Below the pieces are notes generated by a model. It was not told where the DNA came from. It saw only the letters and a program-made list of their open reading frames with translations, and did no database searches. Position numbers and translations under genes: made by a program. From Billgrantia saliphila (GTDB lineage: Bacteria; Pseudomonadota; Gammaproteobacteria; Pseudomonadales; Halomonadaceae): 64,000 nucleotides of DNA. Shown here one piece after another: positions 7,861-19,019 of the stretch. The DNA lies in the NCBI RefSeq assembly GCF_002930105.1, contig NZ_PJRN01000016.1, positions 1 through 64,000 on the forward strand, read 5' to 3'. The number at the start of each line of letters is the position of its first letter. Within the stretch, counting starts at the first letter, position 1.

Positions 7861-9175
7861 ACGGGCGGTCCGCGCCGCACCCGCCGGGCTGCGCTCGCCA
7901 GCCCGCCGCCACCGCAACCCACCGCCCCTCTGGCAGTAGCGCCGCCACCGGCGCTCCGTCGTGCCAGGCCACCAGCAGGCGTTCGCGCGACCAGGGCGGC
8001 ACGTCCGCTTCCTGCAGCAAGCGCTTGAGATCGCGACTTCCTCGCCGTGCCAGACGCAGACTCTCGCCGCCCTGGCGCGGCTTGAGGCGTAGTCGAGCCT
8101 GACCGCCCTTCTCGGGAACGAGCGTGACGTCGACGGTTCCCCATGGGGTAGCCAGGGGGGAGACACCGTCCCAGTCGAACTGCCACGCCGGCGTCAACGG
8201 CAGCCGGCTGGGCAGCAAGTGAAGGTGGTCACGCCAAATTCGCGCCTCGGCGCCGGCCCAGGCGACCCGCACCCGGGCGTCGCGACGCGCATCGCACTGG
8301 GCGAGCAAGGTCTCGAGACGCGCCTCCGGCGGCGTGGGCAGCCCCAGGCGGTGGCAGGCATACCGCACCAGCACGCGCCGACGCGCCAGCGACAGGCGCC
8401 CCAGCCCCGCCAACGGCAGGCATGCGGCGTCGTCCCCCAAGTCCGCCAGATCCTCTGCGGCCAGGTCGGCGATCAGCGCGTCGGCTTCGGCGGCGTGGCG
8501 CGCGCTGCTCGCCAGCGCCTCGGCCGCGTGGGGCCAGCGCTGCGCCAGCAGCGGCAGCACGCTGCGACGCAGGAAGTTGCGGTCGAGCGTTTCGTCGATG
8601 TTGGAGGGGTCGTCGACCCAGTGCAGGCCATGCCGCTCGGCCTCGGCCTCGAGCTCGGCGCGGGCGTACGACAACAGCGGGCGCGCCAGGTGGGCACCCA
8701 GCCATTCGCGCCGGGCGGGCATCGCCGCCAGCCCGCGCACGCCGCTGCCACGCAGCGCGGCCAGCAGGAAGGTCTCGGCCTGATCATCACGATGCTGGGC
8801 CAGCCACAGCGTCTCGCCCGTGGCCACGCGACGGGAGAAAGCGGCGTAGCGTGCCTCCCTGGCTGCACCCTCCAGCCCCAGCCCGGCGTCATGGTCTACC
8901 GCCACGCCCTCGACGAACAGCGGTACACCAAGGCGCGAACAGAGCCGCCGGCAGTGGGCCTCGAAGTCGGCAGCGGCGGCCTGCAGGCCGTGGTTGACGT
9001 GCAGCGCATGCAGGGGGCGGGGGTGACGACGGCAGGCCGCCGCGGCGAGGGTCAGCAGCAGGCTCGAATCCAGCCCGCCGGAGAGCGCCACCCAGACGAC
9101 ACGCCCCGGCGGGGTTTCCGCCAGGGCGTCATCGATCAAGGCTTGCAGCGACTCTCTCTTATGCCGGAGCGCCAT
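7841..9175 (-). CDS. tilS: tRNA(Ile)-lysidine synthase
   Basis: Converts the wobble cytidine of the AUA-reading tRNA-Ile to lysidine with ATP. The N-terminal PP-loop is SGGLDSS (32-38), followed by HVNHGLQ and the [11 protein letters not shown] block. The C-terminal third matches the TilS substrate-binding and C-terminal domains. Length is 444 residues, against 432 in E. coli. The start overlaps the end of accA by 17 bases, which suggests co-transcription. The C-terminus overlaps ppx by 20 bases on the other strand. Confidence 0.95.
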   Translation of the reverse strand: MALRHKRESLQALIDDALAETPPGRVVWVALSGGLDSSLLLTLAAAACRRHPRPLHALHVNHGLQAAAADFEAHCRRLCSRLGVPLFVEGVAVDHDAGLGLEGAAREARYAAFSRRVATGETLWLAQHRDDQAETFLLAALRGSGVRGLAAMPARREWLGAHLARPLLSYARAELEAEAERHGLHWVDDPSNIDETLDRNFLRRSVLPLLAQRWPHAAEALASSARHAAEADALIADLAAEDLADLGDDAACLPLAGLGRLSLARRRVLVRYACHRLGLPTPPEARLETLLAQCDARRDARVRVAWAGAEARIWRDHLHLLPSRLPLTPAWQFDWDGVSPLATPWGTVDVTLVPEKGGQARLRLKPRQGGESLRLARRGSRDLKRLLQEADVPPWSRERLLVAWHDGAPVAALLPEGRWVAVAAGWRAQPGGCGADRPFSSRPG

Positions 9176-10112
9176 AGCTCATCAGACGCTCGTACCTGCG
9201 CTCCAGGAGAGCCTCGGTACCCATCGCCTCGAGCCGCTCGAGGCTCGCCAGCAGCGCCTTCCGGACTCGCTGTGCGGTGGTCTGCGGGTGACGGTGGGCG
9301 CCCCCCAGCGGCTCCTCGATCAGGGTATCGACGAAGCCCAGCTCCTGCAGGCGCTCGGCGGTGATGCCCATGGCCTGGGCAGCGTCGGCGGCCTTCTCTG
9401 CGCTCTTCCACAGGATCGACGCACAGCCCTCGGGCGAGATCACCGAATAAGTGGAGTACTGCAGCATGGCCAGCTCGTCGCACACGCCGATGGCCAGCGC
9501 TCCACCGGAGCCGCCCTCACCCACCACGGTGGAGATGATCGGGGTCTTTAGCCTCGACATCACCGCCAGGTTGTAGGCGATGGCCTCGGACTGGCCGCGC
9601 TCCTCGGCATCGATGCCCGGATAGGCGCCCGGCGTGTCGATGAAAGTGAGCACCGGCATCTTGAAGCGCTCGGCCATCTCCATCAGGCGGCACGCCTTAC
9701 GATAGCCCTCGGGCCGCGGCATGCCGAAGTTGCGACGCACCTTCTCCTTCACGTCGCGTCCCTTCTGGTGGCCGATGACCATCACCGGACGGTCGTCGAG
9801 GCGGGCAATGCCGCCGACGATGGCAGGGTCGTCGGCGAAGCGACGGTCGCCGTGCAGCTCGTCGAAATCGGTGAAGACGTGCTCAAGATAGTCGAGGGTA
9901 TAGGGGCGCTGGGGATGACGCGAAAGCTGCGACACCTGCCAGGGGCTCAGGTCCTTGAAGATCGATTCGGTGAGCTTGCGGCTCTTCTCCTCCAGGCGGC
10001 TGATCTCGTCGCTGAGGTTGAGCTTGCTGTCGTTGCCGACCAGGCGCAGCTCTTCGATCTTGGCCTGAAGCTCGGCGATGGGCTGTTCGAAATCGAGGTA
10101 GTTGGGATTCAT
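9159..10112 (-). CDS. accA: Acetyl-CoA carboxylase carboxyltransferase subunit alpha
   Basis: Forms the carboxyltransferase with AccD and commits acetyl-CoA to fatty acid synthesis. The 317-residue product starts [15 protein letters not shown] as in the family and carries the conserved [17 protein letters not shown] and [12 protein letters not shown] blocks. It follows dnaE as in E. coli, but a 504-base, hairpin-rich gap lies between them, so it probably has its own promoter. tilS follows with a 17-base overlap. Confidence 0.97.
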   Translation of the reverse strand: MNPNYLDFEQPIAELQAKIEELRLVGNDSKLNLSDEISRLEEKSRKLTESIFKDLSPWQVSQLSRHPQRPYTLDYLEHVFTDFDELHGDRRFADDPAIVGGIARLDDRPVMVIGHQKGRDVKEKVRRNFGMPRPEGYRKACRLMEMAERFKMPVLTFIDTPGAYPGIDAEERGQSEAIAYNLAVMSRLKTPIISTVVGEGGSGGALAIGVCDELAMLQYSTYSVISPEGCASILWKSAEKAADAAQAMGITAERLQELGFVDTLIEEPLGGAHRHPQTTAQRVRKALLASLERLEAMGTEALLERRYERLMSYGAPA

Positions 10113-10200
10113 AGTGGCTAGGCCGCCTTGTCATTGCTGTCGCCGGGAAAATGATAATGAACGCTGTTCGTCCCGGAAGCCATAAATTCGAGTGTCGGGC

Positions 10201-10228
10201 ATTATCGCACCCTCAACGCGCGGCGCAA
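10201..10228 (-). promoter_or_regulatory. Candidate accA promoter
   Basis: TTGCGC (10228-10223) and GATAAT (10206-10201) lie 16 bases apart on the minus strand, about 90 bases before the accA start. The -10 matches the consensus in five of six positions. Confidence 0.35.
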
Positions 10229-10343
10229 GGCGAGGAACAGCGGCTTTTCCGGCGACAGATCACTGCGGAGGCGCTGTGAACCCATCCCTGGGCGCTACTT
10301 TTGCCCTGCTTCGCTCTCGCATCCTGCTCCACTCGCAGGACCG

Positions 10344-10367
10344 GGGCTGGCCATCCATGGCCAGCCC
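10344..10367. repeat. Perfect 11-bp inverted repeat in the dnaE–accA gap
   Basis: The arms at 10344-10354 and 10357-10367 are GGGCTGGCCAT and its exact complement, with a CC loop. The apex matches that of the second hairpin in the dispersed repeat copy at 50979-51054 (CAT-CC-ATG). Confidence 0.7.
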
Positions 10368-10446
10368 GTTCGGAGCAATGCTCCTCACCCATGGCAGAAG
10401 ACCTCCGCTACGACCTCTCCCCCGGCGCCGCTCGCAGCCGAAAAGT

Positions 10447-10521
10447 CGGCGAGCGATGGTCAGGGCTAGGCCCGTTCCCTACGGGCCAACGCACTCCCCA
10501 CGTCCCTGTGGGTCGCAAGGC
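10447..10521 (+). repeat. Dispersed intergenic two-hairpin repeat, copy A
   Basis: A core of about 75 bases begins CGGCGAGCGA and ends GTCGCAAGGC. Hairpin one is GGCCCGT-TCCCT-ACGGGCC (10469-10487). Hairpin two is CCCAC-GTCCCT-GTGGG (10497-10512). It aligns with copies at 50979-51054 and 52827-52901, all in gaps between genes. Orientation is arbitrary. Confidence 0.75.
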
Positions 10522-10616
10522 AAAAAATGGCGAAAAAAGCGGAGTTTACTTTAGTAAATGAGCATTTTAAGACGTTTTTAATGCCGTATGGCCGAGCGCA
10601 GACACTTTTCGCAGGC

Positions 10617-13600
10617 CTAACGGTATTTCAGCCGCACGCCATCCTGCCCTTCCACCTCGCGCAGCGCTATCAGCAACTCGTCGCAGGGCGATACGCGCCA
10701 TTGACCGTCCAGTTCCAGCCAGCCGGCGGCCGCGTCGTTGCGGTAGCGCAGGCGTACCGGCAAGCCGCCGTCGTCGCGGTGCGGCGTGAGGCTGTCGCGC
10801 AGCGTGTCGATCAGCCGACCGTTGACCCGAGTGCCGTCCAGCGAGACTTCTACCGCCTCGCCGTAGCGGGCACGGGCGGCCACCATCGGCGTGACCTCCT
10901 TGCCACGCAGGCGCAAGCCGCCGGAGAAATCGTCGGTGGAGACCTCGCCCTCGACGATCAGCACTTGGTCGGCCTCGATCTGGCCGCGCAGGGAATCGAA
11001 CAGTTCGCCGAACAGCGAGGCCTCGATGCGCCCGGTGCGGTCGTCCAGGGTGATGAAGGCCATGGTGTCGCCGCGCTTGGACTTCATGGTGCGCATGGCC
11101 ACCACCAGACCCGCCACCCGCTGCGGCTCGCGCGAGGGCTTGAGATCGCTGATACGGGTGGAGACGAAGCGCGCCAGTTCTTTCTCGTACTCGTCGATCG
11201 GGTGCCCGGTGAGGTAGAGCCCGAGGGTCTCCTTCTCGCCGGCCAGGCGCTCTTTGTCAGTCCATTCGCGGACACTGCGGTAGGCTTGGTAGGGATCGCT
11301 CTCGGTCTCGTCGTCGGCGAAGGCCTCGCCGAACATGTCCATCATGCCCAGGTTCTGGTTGGTCTGGGTCTGGGCGGCGGCGCGGAGGGCGTCGTCCAGC
11401 GCGGCAGCCAGCACCGCCCGGTTGGGCCCCAGGTTGTCGAGCGCCCCCGAACGGATCAGTGCCTCAAGGGTGCGCTTGTTCATACGCTTGGGGTCGACCC
11501 GGCGACAGAAATCGAACAGGTCGCTGAAAGGTCCCTCGGCCTCGCGAGCCTCGACGATGGCACCGATCGGCCCCTCGCCCACACCGCGAATGGCACCCAG
11601 ACCGTAGACCACGCGCCCCTCGGTATCCACAGTGAACTTGTAGGCGCCGATGTTGACGTCCGGCGGGGTCACGGTAAGACCAATACGCCGCGACTCTTCG
11701 ATCAGCGGCACGACCTTATCGAGGTTGTCCATTTCGGTGGACATCACCGCGGCCATGAACGGGCCGGGATAATGCGCCTTGAGCCAGGCGGTCTGGTAGG
11801 AGACCAGGCCGTAGGCCGCTGAGTGCGACTTGTTGAAGCCGTAGCCGGCGAACTTCTCCACCAGGTCGAAGATGTTGCCGGCCAGCTCCTTGTCGATGCC
11901 GTTGGCTGCGCAACCCTCCATGAAGCCGGCGCGCTGCTTGGCCATCTCCTCAGGCTTCTTCTTGCCCATGGCGCGGCGCAGCATATCGGCCTGACCCAGG
12001 CTGTAGCCCGCCAGCACCTGGGCGATCTGCATCACCTGCTCCTGATAGAGGATGATGCCGTAGGTGGGCTCCAGCACCGGCTTGAGCCACTCGTGCTGGT
12101 AATCGGGGTGCGGGTAGGAGATCTCGGCGCGGCCGTGCTTGCGGTTGATGAAGTCGTCGACCATGCCCGACTGCAGCGGGCCCGGACGGAACAGCGCCAC
12201 GAGTGCGATCATGTCCTCCAGCGAGTCGGGCAGCAGGCGCTTGATCAGCTCCTTCATGCCGCGCGATTCGAGCTGGAACACCGCCGTGGTCTCGGCGCGC
12301 TTGAGCATCTCGAAGGTGGGGCCGTCGTCGAGCGGGATGCTGTCGATGTTGAGCGGGCCCTCGCCCTTGACGGCACGCACCTTGTCGACCATCTCCAACG
12401 CCCAGTCGATGATGGTCAGGGTGCGCAGGCCGAGGAAGTCGAACTTGACCAGCCCGGCCTCCTCGATGTCGTTCTTGTCGAACTGGACGACCAGGCCGTT
12501 GCCCTCCTCGTCGCATAGCAGCGGCGAGAAGTCGGTGAGCTTGGTGGGTGCGATCACCACGCCACCGGCGTGCTTGCCGGTGCCGCGGGTGATGCCCTCA
12601 AGCTTGACCGCCATCTCCCAGATCTCGGCGGCCTCCTCGTCGTTCTCGACGAACTCCTTGAGCGCCGGCTCCGCCTCGATGGCCTTGGCCAGGGTCATAC
12701 CCACCTCGAAGGGGATCAGCTTGGAGAGCTTGTCTCCGAGCGAGTAGGGCCGGCCCTGGGCACGAGCCACGTCGCGCACCACCGCCTTGGCCGCCATGGT
12801 GCCGAAGGTGACGATCTGAGATACCGCGTTGCGGCCGTAGCGGTCGGCCACGTACTCGATCACCCGGTCGCGCTTCTCCATGCAGAAGTCGACGTCGAAA
12901 TCGGGCATCGAGACCCGCTCGGGATTGAGGAAGCGCTCGAACAGCAGGTCGTATTCCAGCGGGTCGAGATCGGTGATCTTCTGTGCGTAGGCCACCAAGG
13001 AGCCTGCCCCGGAGCCGCGCCCCGGCCCCACCGGGACGTCGTTGTCCTTGGCCCACTTGATGAAGTCCATCACGATCAGGAAATAGCCGGGGAAGCCCAT
13101 CTGGATGATGATGTCGAGCTCGAAGTCGAGGCGCTCGCGGTAGCGCTTGTCGATCTCGGCGAACTCGGCGCCGTCGCGCGGGTACTTCTCGGCCGGGTAG
13201 AGGAAATCGAGGCGCTCGGTGAGACCATCGTGGGAGACCTTGCGGAAGAACTCGTCCTGAGTCAGGCCCTCGGGAATCTCGAACTCCGGCAGGAAAATCT
13301 CGCCCAGGCGCACGTCGACGTTGCAGCGAGCGGCGATCATCACGCTGTTCTCGAGCGCCTCGGGAATGTCGGCGAACAGCTCGGCCATCTCCGCCGGGCT
13401 CTTGAGGTACTGCTCCTCGGTGTACTTGCGTTCGCGGCGCGGGTCGTCCAGCGCCTTGCCCTCGCCGATAGAGACCCGCGTCTCGTGGGCCCAGAAGTCG
13501 TCGCGCTCGAGGAAGCGCACGTCGTTGGTGGCCACCACCGGCGTACCCGAGGCCATGGCGAGTTCCACCGAGAGGTGCACGCACTCCTCCTCCAGGGGAC

Positions 13601-14120
13601 GCCCGGTGCGGGTCAGCTCCAGGTAGAAGCGGTCCGGGAAAGCCGCCTGCCACTCCTCGAGCAGCGCGCGCGCCTCGTCGCGATGATCGGCGAGCAGGTG
13701 GCGACCGATCTCGCCCTCGCGACCGCCCGAGAGAACGATCAGCCCCTCGCTCTGGGCGAGCACCCACGCCTTTTCCAGCACGGCGCGGCCCTGCCGCTGC
13801 CCCTCCATCCAGCCCCGCGAGATCAGCTCGGTGAGGTTGCGGTAGCCGGTCTCGTTCATCGCCAACAGCGTCAGCCGGTAGGGGTGCGTCTCGTCGTAAG
13901 AGTTGGCCAGCCACAGGTCGGCACCGATGACCGGCTTGAGCCCTGCGCCCTGGGCGCCGCGATAGAACTTGACCAGGCCGAACAGGTTGGACTCGTCGGT
14001 CACGGCCAGCGCCGGCATGCCCTGCTCGGCCGTGGCCTTGAGCAGCGGCTTGAGTCGCACCAGGCCGTCGACCAGGGAGTACTCGGTATGAACGCGGAGA
14101 TGTACGAAGGGCGTGGTCAT
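10617..14120 (-). CDS. dnaE: DNA polymerase III subunit alpha
   Basis: The catalytic subunit of the replicative polymerase. The ATG at 14120 gives 1167 residues (E. coli has 1160) and begins with the PHP domain ([15 protein letters not shown]). The polymerase active site PDFDVDF lies near residues 403-409, with [14 protein letters not shown] just before it. An OB-fold domain is near 990-1060. A longer frame to 14168 lacks family sequence. It follows rnhB as in E. coli, separated by 85 bases. Confidence 0.98.
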   Translation of the reverse strand: MTTPFVHLRVHTEYSLVDGLVRLKPLLKATAEQGMPALAVTDESNLFGLVKFYRGAQGAGLKPVIGADLWLANSYDETHPYRLTLLAMNETGYRNLTELISRGWMEGQRQGRAVLEKAWVLAQSEGLIVLSGGREGEIGRHLLADHRDEARALLEEWQAAFPDRFYLELTRTGRPLEEECVHLSVELAMASGTPVVATNDVRFLERDDFWAHETRVSIGEGKALDDPRRERKYTEEQYLKSPAEMAELFADIPEALENSVMIAARCNVDVRLGEIFLPEFEIPEGLTQDEFFRKVSHDGLTERLDFLYPAEKYPRDGAEFAEIDKRYRERLDFELDIIIQMGFPGYFLIVMDFIKWAKDNDVPVGPGRGSGAGSLVAYAQKITDLDPLEYDLLFERFLNPERVSMPDFDVDFCMEKRDRVIEYVADRYGRNAVSQIVTFGTMAAKAVVRDVARAQGRPYSLGDKLSKLIPFEVGMTLAKAIEAEPALKEFVENDEEAAEIWEMAVKLEGITRGTGKHAGGVVIAPTKLTDFSPLLCDEEGNGLVVQFDKNDIEEAGLVKFDFLGLRTLTIIDWALEMVDKVRAVKGEGPLNIDSIPLDDGPTFEMLKRAETTAVFQLESRGMKELIKRLLPDSLEDMIALVALFRPGPLQSGMVDDFINRKHGRAEISYPHPDYQHEWLKPVLEPTYGIILYQEQVMQIAQVLAGYSLGQADMLRRAMGKKKPEEMAKQRAGFMEGCAANGIDKELAGNIFDLVEKFAGYGFNKSHSAAYGLVSYQTAWLKAHYPGPFMAAVMSTEMDNLDKVVPLIEESRRIGLTVTPPDVNIGAYKFTVDTEGRVVYGLGAIRGVGEGPIGAIVEAREAEGPFSDLFDFCRRVDPKRMNKRTLEALIRSGALDNLGPNRAVLAAALDDALRAAAQTQTNQNLGMMDMFGEAFADDETESDPYQAYRSVREWTDKERLAGEKETLGLYLTGHPIDEYEKELARFVSTRISDLKPSREPQRVAGLVVAMRTMKSKRGDTMAFITLDDRTGRIEASLFGELFDSLRGQIEADQVLIVEGEVSTDDFSGGLRLRGKEVTPMVAARARYGEAVEVSLDGTRVNGRLIDTLRDSLTPHRDDGGLPVRLRYRNDAAAGWLELDGQWRVSPCDELLIALREVEGQDGVRLKYR

Positions 14121-14205
14121 GATGGACTCGGTGCTTGGCAGTGAATGAACCGCACGAAAACAGGGCAATACAGTCGAAAAGGGCGATCCGCCGCGGCCGG
14201 CTGGC

Positions 14206-14817
14206 CTACAGCAGTACCAGTTGCCCCTTCAGCGGGGCGAACGAACGACGATGTTCGGGCAACGGCCCGAGGCGCTCCAGGGCATCGAGGTGCTCGGGCG
14301 TCGGATAGCCCTTGTGACGGGCGAAACCGTATTCGGGATAGCGCCCGTCGAGGGCGACCATCTGGGCGTCGCGGGCCACCTTGGCGAGTATCGAGGCGGC
14401 AGCGATGGCCGGATGGCGGGCATCGCCCTTGACGATCGCCTGACCCGGGACATGATGCCCGGGCAGGCGATTGCCGTCCACCAGCAGGAATTCCGGCGCG
14501 ATCGGCAAGGCATCGATCGCCCGGCGCATGGCCAGATGGGTGGCATGGTAGATGTTGAGTTCGTCGACCTCGGCGTGGGAGGCCTCGGCCACGGCGAAAG
14601 CCAACGCCTTGTCGCGAATCTCGGCATCGAGTTCGACGCGACGCTGCGGCGAGAGCTTCTTGGAATCGGTCAGGCCCGCGATCGGCCGCAGCGGATCGAG
14701 GATCGCGGCGGCGGCGACCACCGCACCGATCAGCGGCCCGCGACCGACCTCGTCGACACCGGCCAGCAGGTGACCCTGGTAGTCGATCACCAGAGGGGGA
14801 AACGGACAGTCAATCAT
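14206..14817 (-). CDS. rnhB: Ribonuclease HII
   Basis: Cleaves RNA in RNA–DNA hybrids and single ribonucleotides in DNA. The 203-residue product has the acidic motif [10 protein letters not shown] (20-29), DSKKLS, the VDGN stretch near 113-116 and [17 protein letters not shown], all standard for RNase HII. It overlaps the lpxB tail by eight bases, keeping the E. coli order lpxB–rnhB–dnaE. Confidence 0.96.
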   Translation of the reverse strand: MIDCPFPPLVIDYQGHLLAGVDEVGRGPLIGAVVAAAAILDPLRPIAGLTDSKKLSPQRRVELDAEIRDKALAFAVAEASHAEVDELNIYHATHLAMRRAIDALPIAPEFLLVDGNRLPGHHVPGQAIVKGDARHPAIAAASILAKVARDAQMVALDGRYPEYGFARHKGYPTPEHLDALERLGPLPEHRRSFAPLKGQLVLL

Positions 14818-16054
14818 GTCTCTTCTCTCCCTGTCTGCTTTCGCCCGGCTCCATCATCGCCGCCGACCACACCCCCTCGTCGCTGGACAGCGAGGCGGGC
14901 AGCGAGCGCCCCTCCACCAGAGCTTCGATGGCATCGCAGGCTCGAGCGCTGGCATTGCGCTGCAGCCCGGCGTGCATGTCGGCGAAGCGCGACTCGAGCT
15001 CGGTACGCCCCTTGTCGTCATCGAGCAGTCTCGCGAGGCGCTCGGCAATCGCCTCCGGCGTGGCGTCGTCCTGGATCAGCTCCGGTACCAGGCTCTCGCG
15101 GGCGATCAGATTGGGCAGCGAGATCCACTGCGTCTTGACCAGGCGACGAGCCAGCCAGTGCGTCATCGGTGCCATCTTGTAGGCCACCAGCATCGCACGA
15201 TGACACAGCATCGCCTCGAGCGCGGCGGTTCCCGAAGCCAGCAATACGGCATCGCTGGCCACCATCGCCTGACGGGCCCGACCGTCGAGTAGCGTGACCC
15301 GCTCGTCGAGCGTCGGGCGGCTCGCCAGCAGCCGCTCGAGCTCCTCGCGTCGCAGCGGCGTCGCCGCCGGGATCACCACCCGCAGCGTGGGCCGTTCACG
15401 GCACAGTCGTTCGGCAGCGTCGAGGAAGGTCGTGCCGAGAAAACGGATCTCGTTGGCACGCGAGCCGGGCAGCACGGCCAGCAGCGGGGCGTCTTCGGGC
15501 AGGCCGAGTTCACGCCGCGCCGCACCGCGGTCATTGCGCAGCGGCAGCTCATCGGCCAGCGGATGCCCGACGAAAGCCACCGGCAGTCGGTGCTTCTCGT
15601 AGAAGGCGGCCTCGAAGGGCAGGAAAGTGAACATGGCATCGACCGACCGGGCAATGCCCTTCACCCGCCCCTGCCGCCAGGCCCATACCGTGGGACTGAC
15701 GTAGTGCGCCGTAGTGAGGCCCGCCTCACGCAACTGCCGCTCGAGGCCGAGATTGAAGTCGGGGGCATCGATGCCGATCATGATGTCCGGCCCCCAAGCC
15801 AAGGCGTCGGCACGCAGGGCGCGGCGAACCCGAATCAGCTCGGGCAGGTGCTTGAGCACCTCGACCAACCCCATGACCGAGAGCGTTTCCAGCGGAAAGC
15901 GGCTGTCGATACCCTCGGCGATCATGCCGGGACCACCGATACCGCGGAACGCCACCTGCGGGTAACGCGCCTTCAGGGCGCGCATCAGACTGGCACCGAG
16001 CTGATCGCCGGACATCTCGCCCGCGACGATGTAGACACGCTTGATATCACTCAT
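14810..16054 (-). CDS. lpxB: Lipid-A-disaccharide synthase
   Basis: A GT19 family glycosyltransferase joining UDP-diacylglucosamine and lipid X at the inner membrane. It has 414 residues, with [11 protein letters not shown] (11-21), the SPTVWAWR block, the LPGSRANEI phosphate site and [13 protein letters not shown]. The C-terminus runs about 30 residues past the usual end with a charged tail. It overlaps rnhB by eight bases and lies 21 bases after lpxA. Confidence 0.96.
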   Translation of the reverse strand: MSDIKRVYIVAGEMSGDQLGASLMRALKARYPQVAFRGIGGPGMIAEGIDSRFPLETLSVMGLVEVLKHLPELIRVRRALRADALAWGPDIMIGIDAPDFNLGLERQLREAGLTTAHYVSPTVWAWRQGRVKGIARSVDAMFTFLPFEAAFYEKHRLPVAFVGHPLADELPLRNDRGAARRELGLPEDAPLLAVLPGSRANEIRFLGTTFLDAAERLCRERPTLRVVIPAATPLRREELERLLASRPTLDERVTLLDGRARQAMVASDAVLLASGTAALEAMLCHRAMLVAYKMAPMTHWLARRLVKTQWISLPNLIARESLVPELIQDDATPEAIAERLARLLDDDKGRTELESRFADMHAGLQRNASARACDAIEALVEGRSLPASLSSDEGVWSAAMMEPGESRQGEKRHD

Positions 16055-16075
16055 GGCAGGCCCTGGCAGCGCCGG

Positions 16076-16843
16076 TCAGCGCACGATGCCTCGCGTCGAG
16101 ATCTCGATCGAGGCAGCGAAGGCCTCGGTCTCGGTCAACGAGAAACGGCGACGAATCTCTTCGAGCGCCTGGGTCACGGTGAGGCCCTGACGATAGACCA
16201 GCTTATAGGCCTCGCTCAACGCCCTGATCGCCTCCGGCGAGAAGCCGCGGCGCTTGAGGCCAACCAGGTTCAGACCGTGTACCTGGGCCGGGTTACCGTT
16301 GATCATGACGAAGGCCGGGGTGTCCTTGGTAATGATCGAGCCGCCGCCGGCCATGGCGTGCGTGCCGAAGTGACAGAACTGGTGAATAGCCGACAATCCG
16401 CCGAGGATGGCGAAGTCGCCCACCGTCACATGGCCGGCCAGGGTCGCCTGATTGGCCAGCACGCAGTCGTTGCCGATCACGCAGTCGTGCCCCACGTGCA
16501 CGTAGGCCATGAACAGATTGCGTGAACCGACGGTGGTCTCGCCACGATCCTGTGCGGTGCCGCGATGCAGCGTCGCTCCCTCACGAATGACGTTGTCATC
16601 GCCCATCACCAGGCGTGTCGGCTCACCGGCGTACTTCTTGTCCTGGCAATCCTCGCCCACGGAGGCGAACTGGAAGATGCGGGTCCGCGCGCCCAGCACG
16701 GTCGGCCCCTTGATCACCACGTGGGGACCGATGCGACTGCCGGGGCCGATCTCCACATCGGGCCCGATCACGCTGAAAGCTCCGACTTCCACATCCTCGG
16801 CCAGACGTGCCCCGGGATCGATGATGGCAGTGGAATGAATCAA
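16076..16843 (-). CDS. lpxA: UDP-N-acetylglucosamine acyltransferase
   Basis: Performs the first lipid A step, transferring a 3-hydroxyacyl chain from ACP. The 255-residue left-handed beta-helix shows hexapeptide repeats from the N-terminus. The catalytic His lies in the conserved LAGHVTVGD segment, about residue 125. The Gly/Met acyl-length ruler cannot be judged here. It overlaps fabZ by four bases (ATGA), so the two are coupled at the branch between lipid A and fatty acid synthesis. Confidence 0.97.
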   Translation of the reverse strand: MIHSTAIIDPGARLAEDVEVGAFSVIGPDVEIGPGSRIGPHVVIKGPTVLGARTRIFQFASVGEDCQDKKYAGEPTRLVMGDDNVIREGATLHRGTAQDRGETTVGSRNLFMAYVHVGHDCVIGNDCVLANQATLAGHVTVGDFAILGGLSAIHQFCHFGTHAMAGGGSIITKDTPAFVMINGNPAQVHGLNLVGLKRRGFSPEAIRALSEAYKLVYRQGLTVTQALEEIRRRFSLTETEAFAASIEISTRGIVR

Positions 16844-17283
16844 GCAACCTTCCTCTCGGCACAGATGATAACGGCCTCGCAGGCCAGCTCGCCGTCTACA
16901 GTAGCACGGCAGGCGAACTTCCAGATGCCACGCTTTTCACGTTCGACCTTCGCTTCCAGCACCAGGCAGTCGCCCGGCATGACCGGTCGCTTGAAGCGCA
17001 CGTTGTCGCTACCTACCAGATAATAAACATAGCCGTCGGCGGGCAGCTTGTTGACGGTTTTGAAGCCGAGGATGCCGCAGGCCTGCGCCAGCGCCTCGAG
17101 AACCAGCACGCCGGGCATAATCGGGTGATGCGGAAAGTGGCCGTTGAAGAACGGTTCGTTGATGCTGACATTCTTGTAGGCAACGATGGATTCGCCAAGC
17201 GCGAGTTCCGTCACCCGGTCTACCAGCAAGAAGGGGTAGCGGTGCGGTAGATACTCACGAATCTCGTTGATGTCCATTACCAT
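16840..17283 (-). CDS. fabZ: 3-hydroxyacyl-ACP dehydratase
   Basis: A hot-dog fold dehydratase of fatty acid elongation that competes with LpxA for 3-hydroxyacyl-ACP. The 147-residue product has the active-site stretch [13 protein letters not shown] with catalytic His and, downstream, Glu in LEALAQ. Two ATGs are possible (17283 and 17277); AGAGGT seven bases before 17283 favours the first. It sits between lpxD and lpxA as in E. coli. Confidence 0.97.
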   Translation of the reverse strand: MVMDINEIREYLPHRYPFLLVDRVTELALGESIVAYKNVSINEPFFNGHFPHHPIMPGVLVLEALAQACGILGFKTVNKLPADGYVYYLVGSDNVRFKRPVMPGDCLVLEAKVEREKRGIWKFACRATVDGELACEAVIICAERKVA

Positions 17284-17402
17284 CGTAGCGACCTCTGAAA
17301 TGAAGTAGGGAAGCCTACGCGAGCATTGGCGTCGCGGCCGGCTTCCCGAAAACCCGCTTGCGGCACGGGCAGGCGTGGATTATAGCCTCGTCCACCCTCG
17401 CC

Positions 17403-18446
17403 TCAACCCTCCTGGTCGCGTTTCTCCAGGCGTACCAGGCGGCGCGCGATGTCGTCCAGCTGCTTGAAGCGCACCGCGTTTCGACGCCACTGGGCGTTGG
17501 GCATGGCGCCGGTGCCCGAGGAATAGACGCCCGGTTCATGGATCGAATTGGTCACCAGGCTCATGCCGGTGACCTGCACGCCGTCGCAGATCGTCAGATG
17601 GCCGGACAGCCCCACGCCGCCGCCCAGCATGCAGTTCCTGCCCACGCGGGTGGAGCCGGCGATGCCGACGCAGCCAGCGAGCGCGCTATGATCGCCGATG
17701 CGCACGTTGTGGGCGATCTGCACCTGGCTGTCGATCTTCACGTCATTGCCGATCACGGTGTCATCGAGAGCGCCGCGATCGATGCTCGAGCAGCTGCCCA
17801 CCTCGACATCGTCGCCCAGCACCACCCCACCGAGCTGAGCGATCTTGTGCCAGCCGCCGCCATCATGGGCGAAACCGAAGCCATCCGCCCCGATGACACA
17901 GCCGCTGTGAAGAATTGCCCGCTTGCCGATGACGACGCCATAGCTGACGGTCACGTTGGGGTGAAGCCGCGACTGGTCGCCAATGCGGGTGTGCGCACCG
18001 ACCACGCAGCCGGCCCCGATCACCACGTCATCGCCGAGCTCCACGCCGACCTCGACCACTGCGTTGGGGCCGATCTCGACCCGCTCCCCCATGGTCACGT
18101 CGTCGGCTACCACCGCCGATGGGTGAATGCCTCCCCGCGGCGGCGCCAGGCTGGGATCGAAGAGCCGTGACAGCTGTGCATAACCCAGATAGGGGTTGTC
18201 CAGCTCCAGGCGGGCCACAGGGCAGACGTCGGCGTGCTTAGGATGAAGCAGCACGGCACCGGCCCGTGTCGTGGCCAAGTCCTTGAGGTAGGAGCGATTG
18301 GCGACGAAGGCGACCTGGTCGGGACCAGCGTCCTTCAGGGTGGCCAGACCCGTCATCCGGCGGGCTTCGTCGTCACCCACCAGGTGGGCGCCGAGTCGCT
18401 CGGCCAGCTCGGCCAGGGTGAAGTCGGGAGAGTCAGGGTGCGTCAT
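17403..18446 (-). CDS. lpxD: UDP-3-O-(3-hydroxyacyl)glucosamine N-acyltransferase
   Basis: Third lipid A step, adding the N-linked acyl chain. The chosen ATG at 18446 gives 347 residues. An N-terminal uridine-binding domain (FTLAELAERLGA) is followed by the hexapeptide beta-helix and a C-terminal helix. The catalytic His is in QIAHNVRIGDHSALAG. An in-frame ATG at 18464 adds six residues, and neither start has a strong ribosome site. It is 44 bases after skp and 119 bases before fabZ. Confidence 0.96.
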   Translation of the reverse strand: MTHPDSPDFTLAELAERLGAHLVGDDEARRMTGLATLKDAGPDQVAFVANRSYLKDLATTRAGAVLLHPKHADVCPVARLELDNPYLGYAQLSRLFDPSLAPPRGGIHPSAVVADDVTMGERVEIGPNAVVEVGVELGDDVVIGAGCVVGAHTRIGDQSRLHPNVTVSYGVVIGKRAILHSGCVIGADGFGFAHDGGGWHKIAQLGGVVLGDDVEVGSCSSIDRGALDDTVIGNDVKIDSQVQIAHNVRIGDHSALAGCVGIAGSTRVGRNCMLGGGVGLSGHLTICDGVQVTGMSLVTNSIHEPGVYSSGTGAMPNAQWRRNAVRFKQLDDIARRLVRLEKRDQEG

Positions 18447-18489
18447 GAAAACCCGTATCAGCATGCGGCGGTGGTGGCGACCGCCCGTA

Positions 18490-18996
18490 TCAATTGAGCG
18501 AATTGAGAATCTCGACCACTTCACTCGTGAGGTTGGGCAGGTCTCGCTCGGAGTGCAGCACACCCTGTGGCTCCACCAGGACCTCGACGCCGTGACGCTC
18601 GATCACCTGCTCCACGGCCTGCTCCAGCTTCGGCTCCGCCTGCTGCAGGAACGCCTCTTCGGCGCTTCGCTGCTCCTCCATGATCTGTTGGCGCAACTGC
18701 TCGAAGCGACTGCCCTTCTGCTGGAACTCCTGGACCAGCGTACGACGCTCGGCGTCGGGAAGCGTGTCGCCCTCCTGCTGCAGGCGCTGCTGCAACTGCG
18801 ACAGCTCCTGACCCAGCGACTGCGCCTCCTGTTGCTGACCGCTCAGACGACTCTCCAGCTCGCTCATGGAGCGCTGTGCAGCGTCGGAGGTGAACAGCGC
18901 CTGGCGCCAATCCAGCACGGCGACCTCGGCGGCCAGGGCCGGCAGTGCCATGGCCGCGGCCAGTCCCAGGCTGAAGATGACGATCGACTTGCGCAT
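18490..18996 (-). CDS. skp: Periplasmic chaperone OmpH/Skp
   Basis: A 168-residue secreted protein with a signal peptide (cleavage expected after ALA near residue 22) followed by a long Gln/Glu-rich helical region typical of the jellyfish-shaped Skp trimer. It holds unfolded outer-membrane proteins for the BAM complex encoded by the preceding gene. AGGGGG lies before the ATG. It keeps the bamA–skp–lpxD order. Confidence 0.93.
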   Translation of the reverse strand: MRKSIVIFSLGLAAAMALPALAAEVAVLDWRQALFTSDAAQRSMSELESRLSGQQQEAQSLGQELSQLQQRLQQEGDTLPDAERRTLVQEFQQKGSRFEQLRQQIMEEQRSAEEAFLQQAEPKLEQAVEQVIERHGVEVLVEPQGVLHSERDLPNLTSEVVEILNSLN

Positions 18997-19019
18997 GGCG
19001 TACCCCCTGGTAAGCCGGA

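Larger units (their letters stand above)
10262..10616. other. Hairpin-rich, gene-free stretch between dnaE and accA
   Basis: No gene is supported here. The segment is a chain of inverted repeats: CCCA-TCCC-TGGG (10281-10292), TCCTGC/GCAGGA (10322-10340), an 11-bp stem with a CC loop (10344-10367), GGAGC/GCTCC (10372-10384), the dispersed repeat copy at 10447-10521, and TTTACT/AGTAAA just before the dnaE stop. Several share a loop of the form TCC(A/C). It may end dnaE transcription. It looks like accumulated intergenic repeats rather than a gene. Confidence 0.6.

Noticed and set aside
6334..8166. A 610-codon minus-strand frame opposite ppx
   Set aside because: The plus strand has full-length Ppx with catalytic motifs. 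The minus frame is compositional.
10527..11822. A 431-codon plus-strand frame starting in the dnaE–accA gap
   Set aside because: It is antisense to dnaE for almost its whole length. Its first 30 codons come from intergenic repeat sequence.
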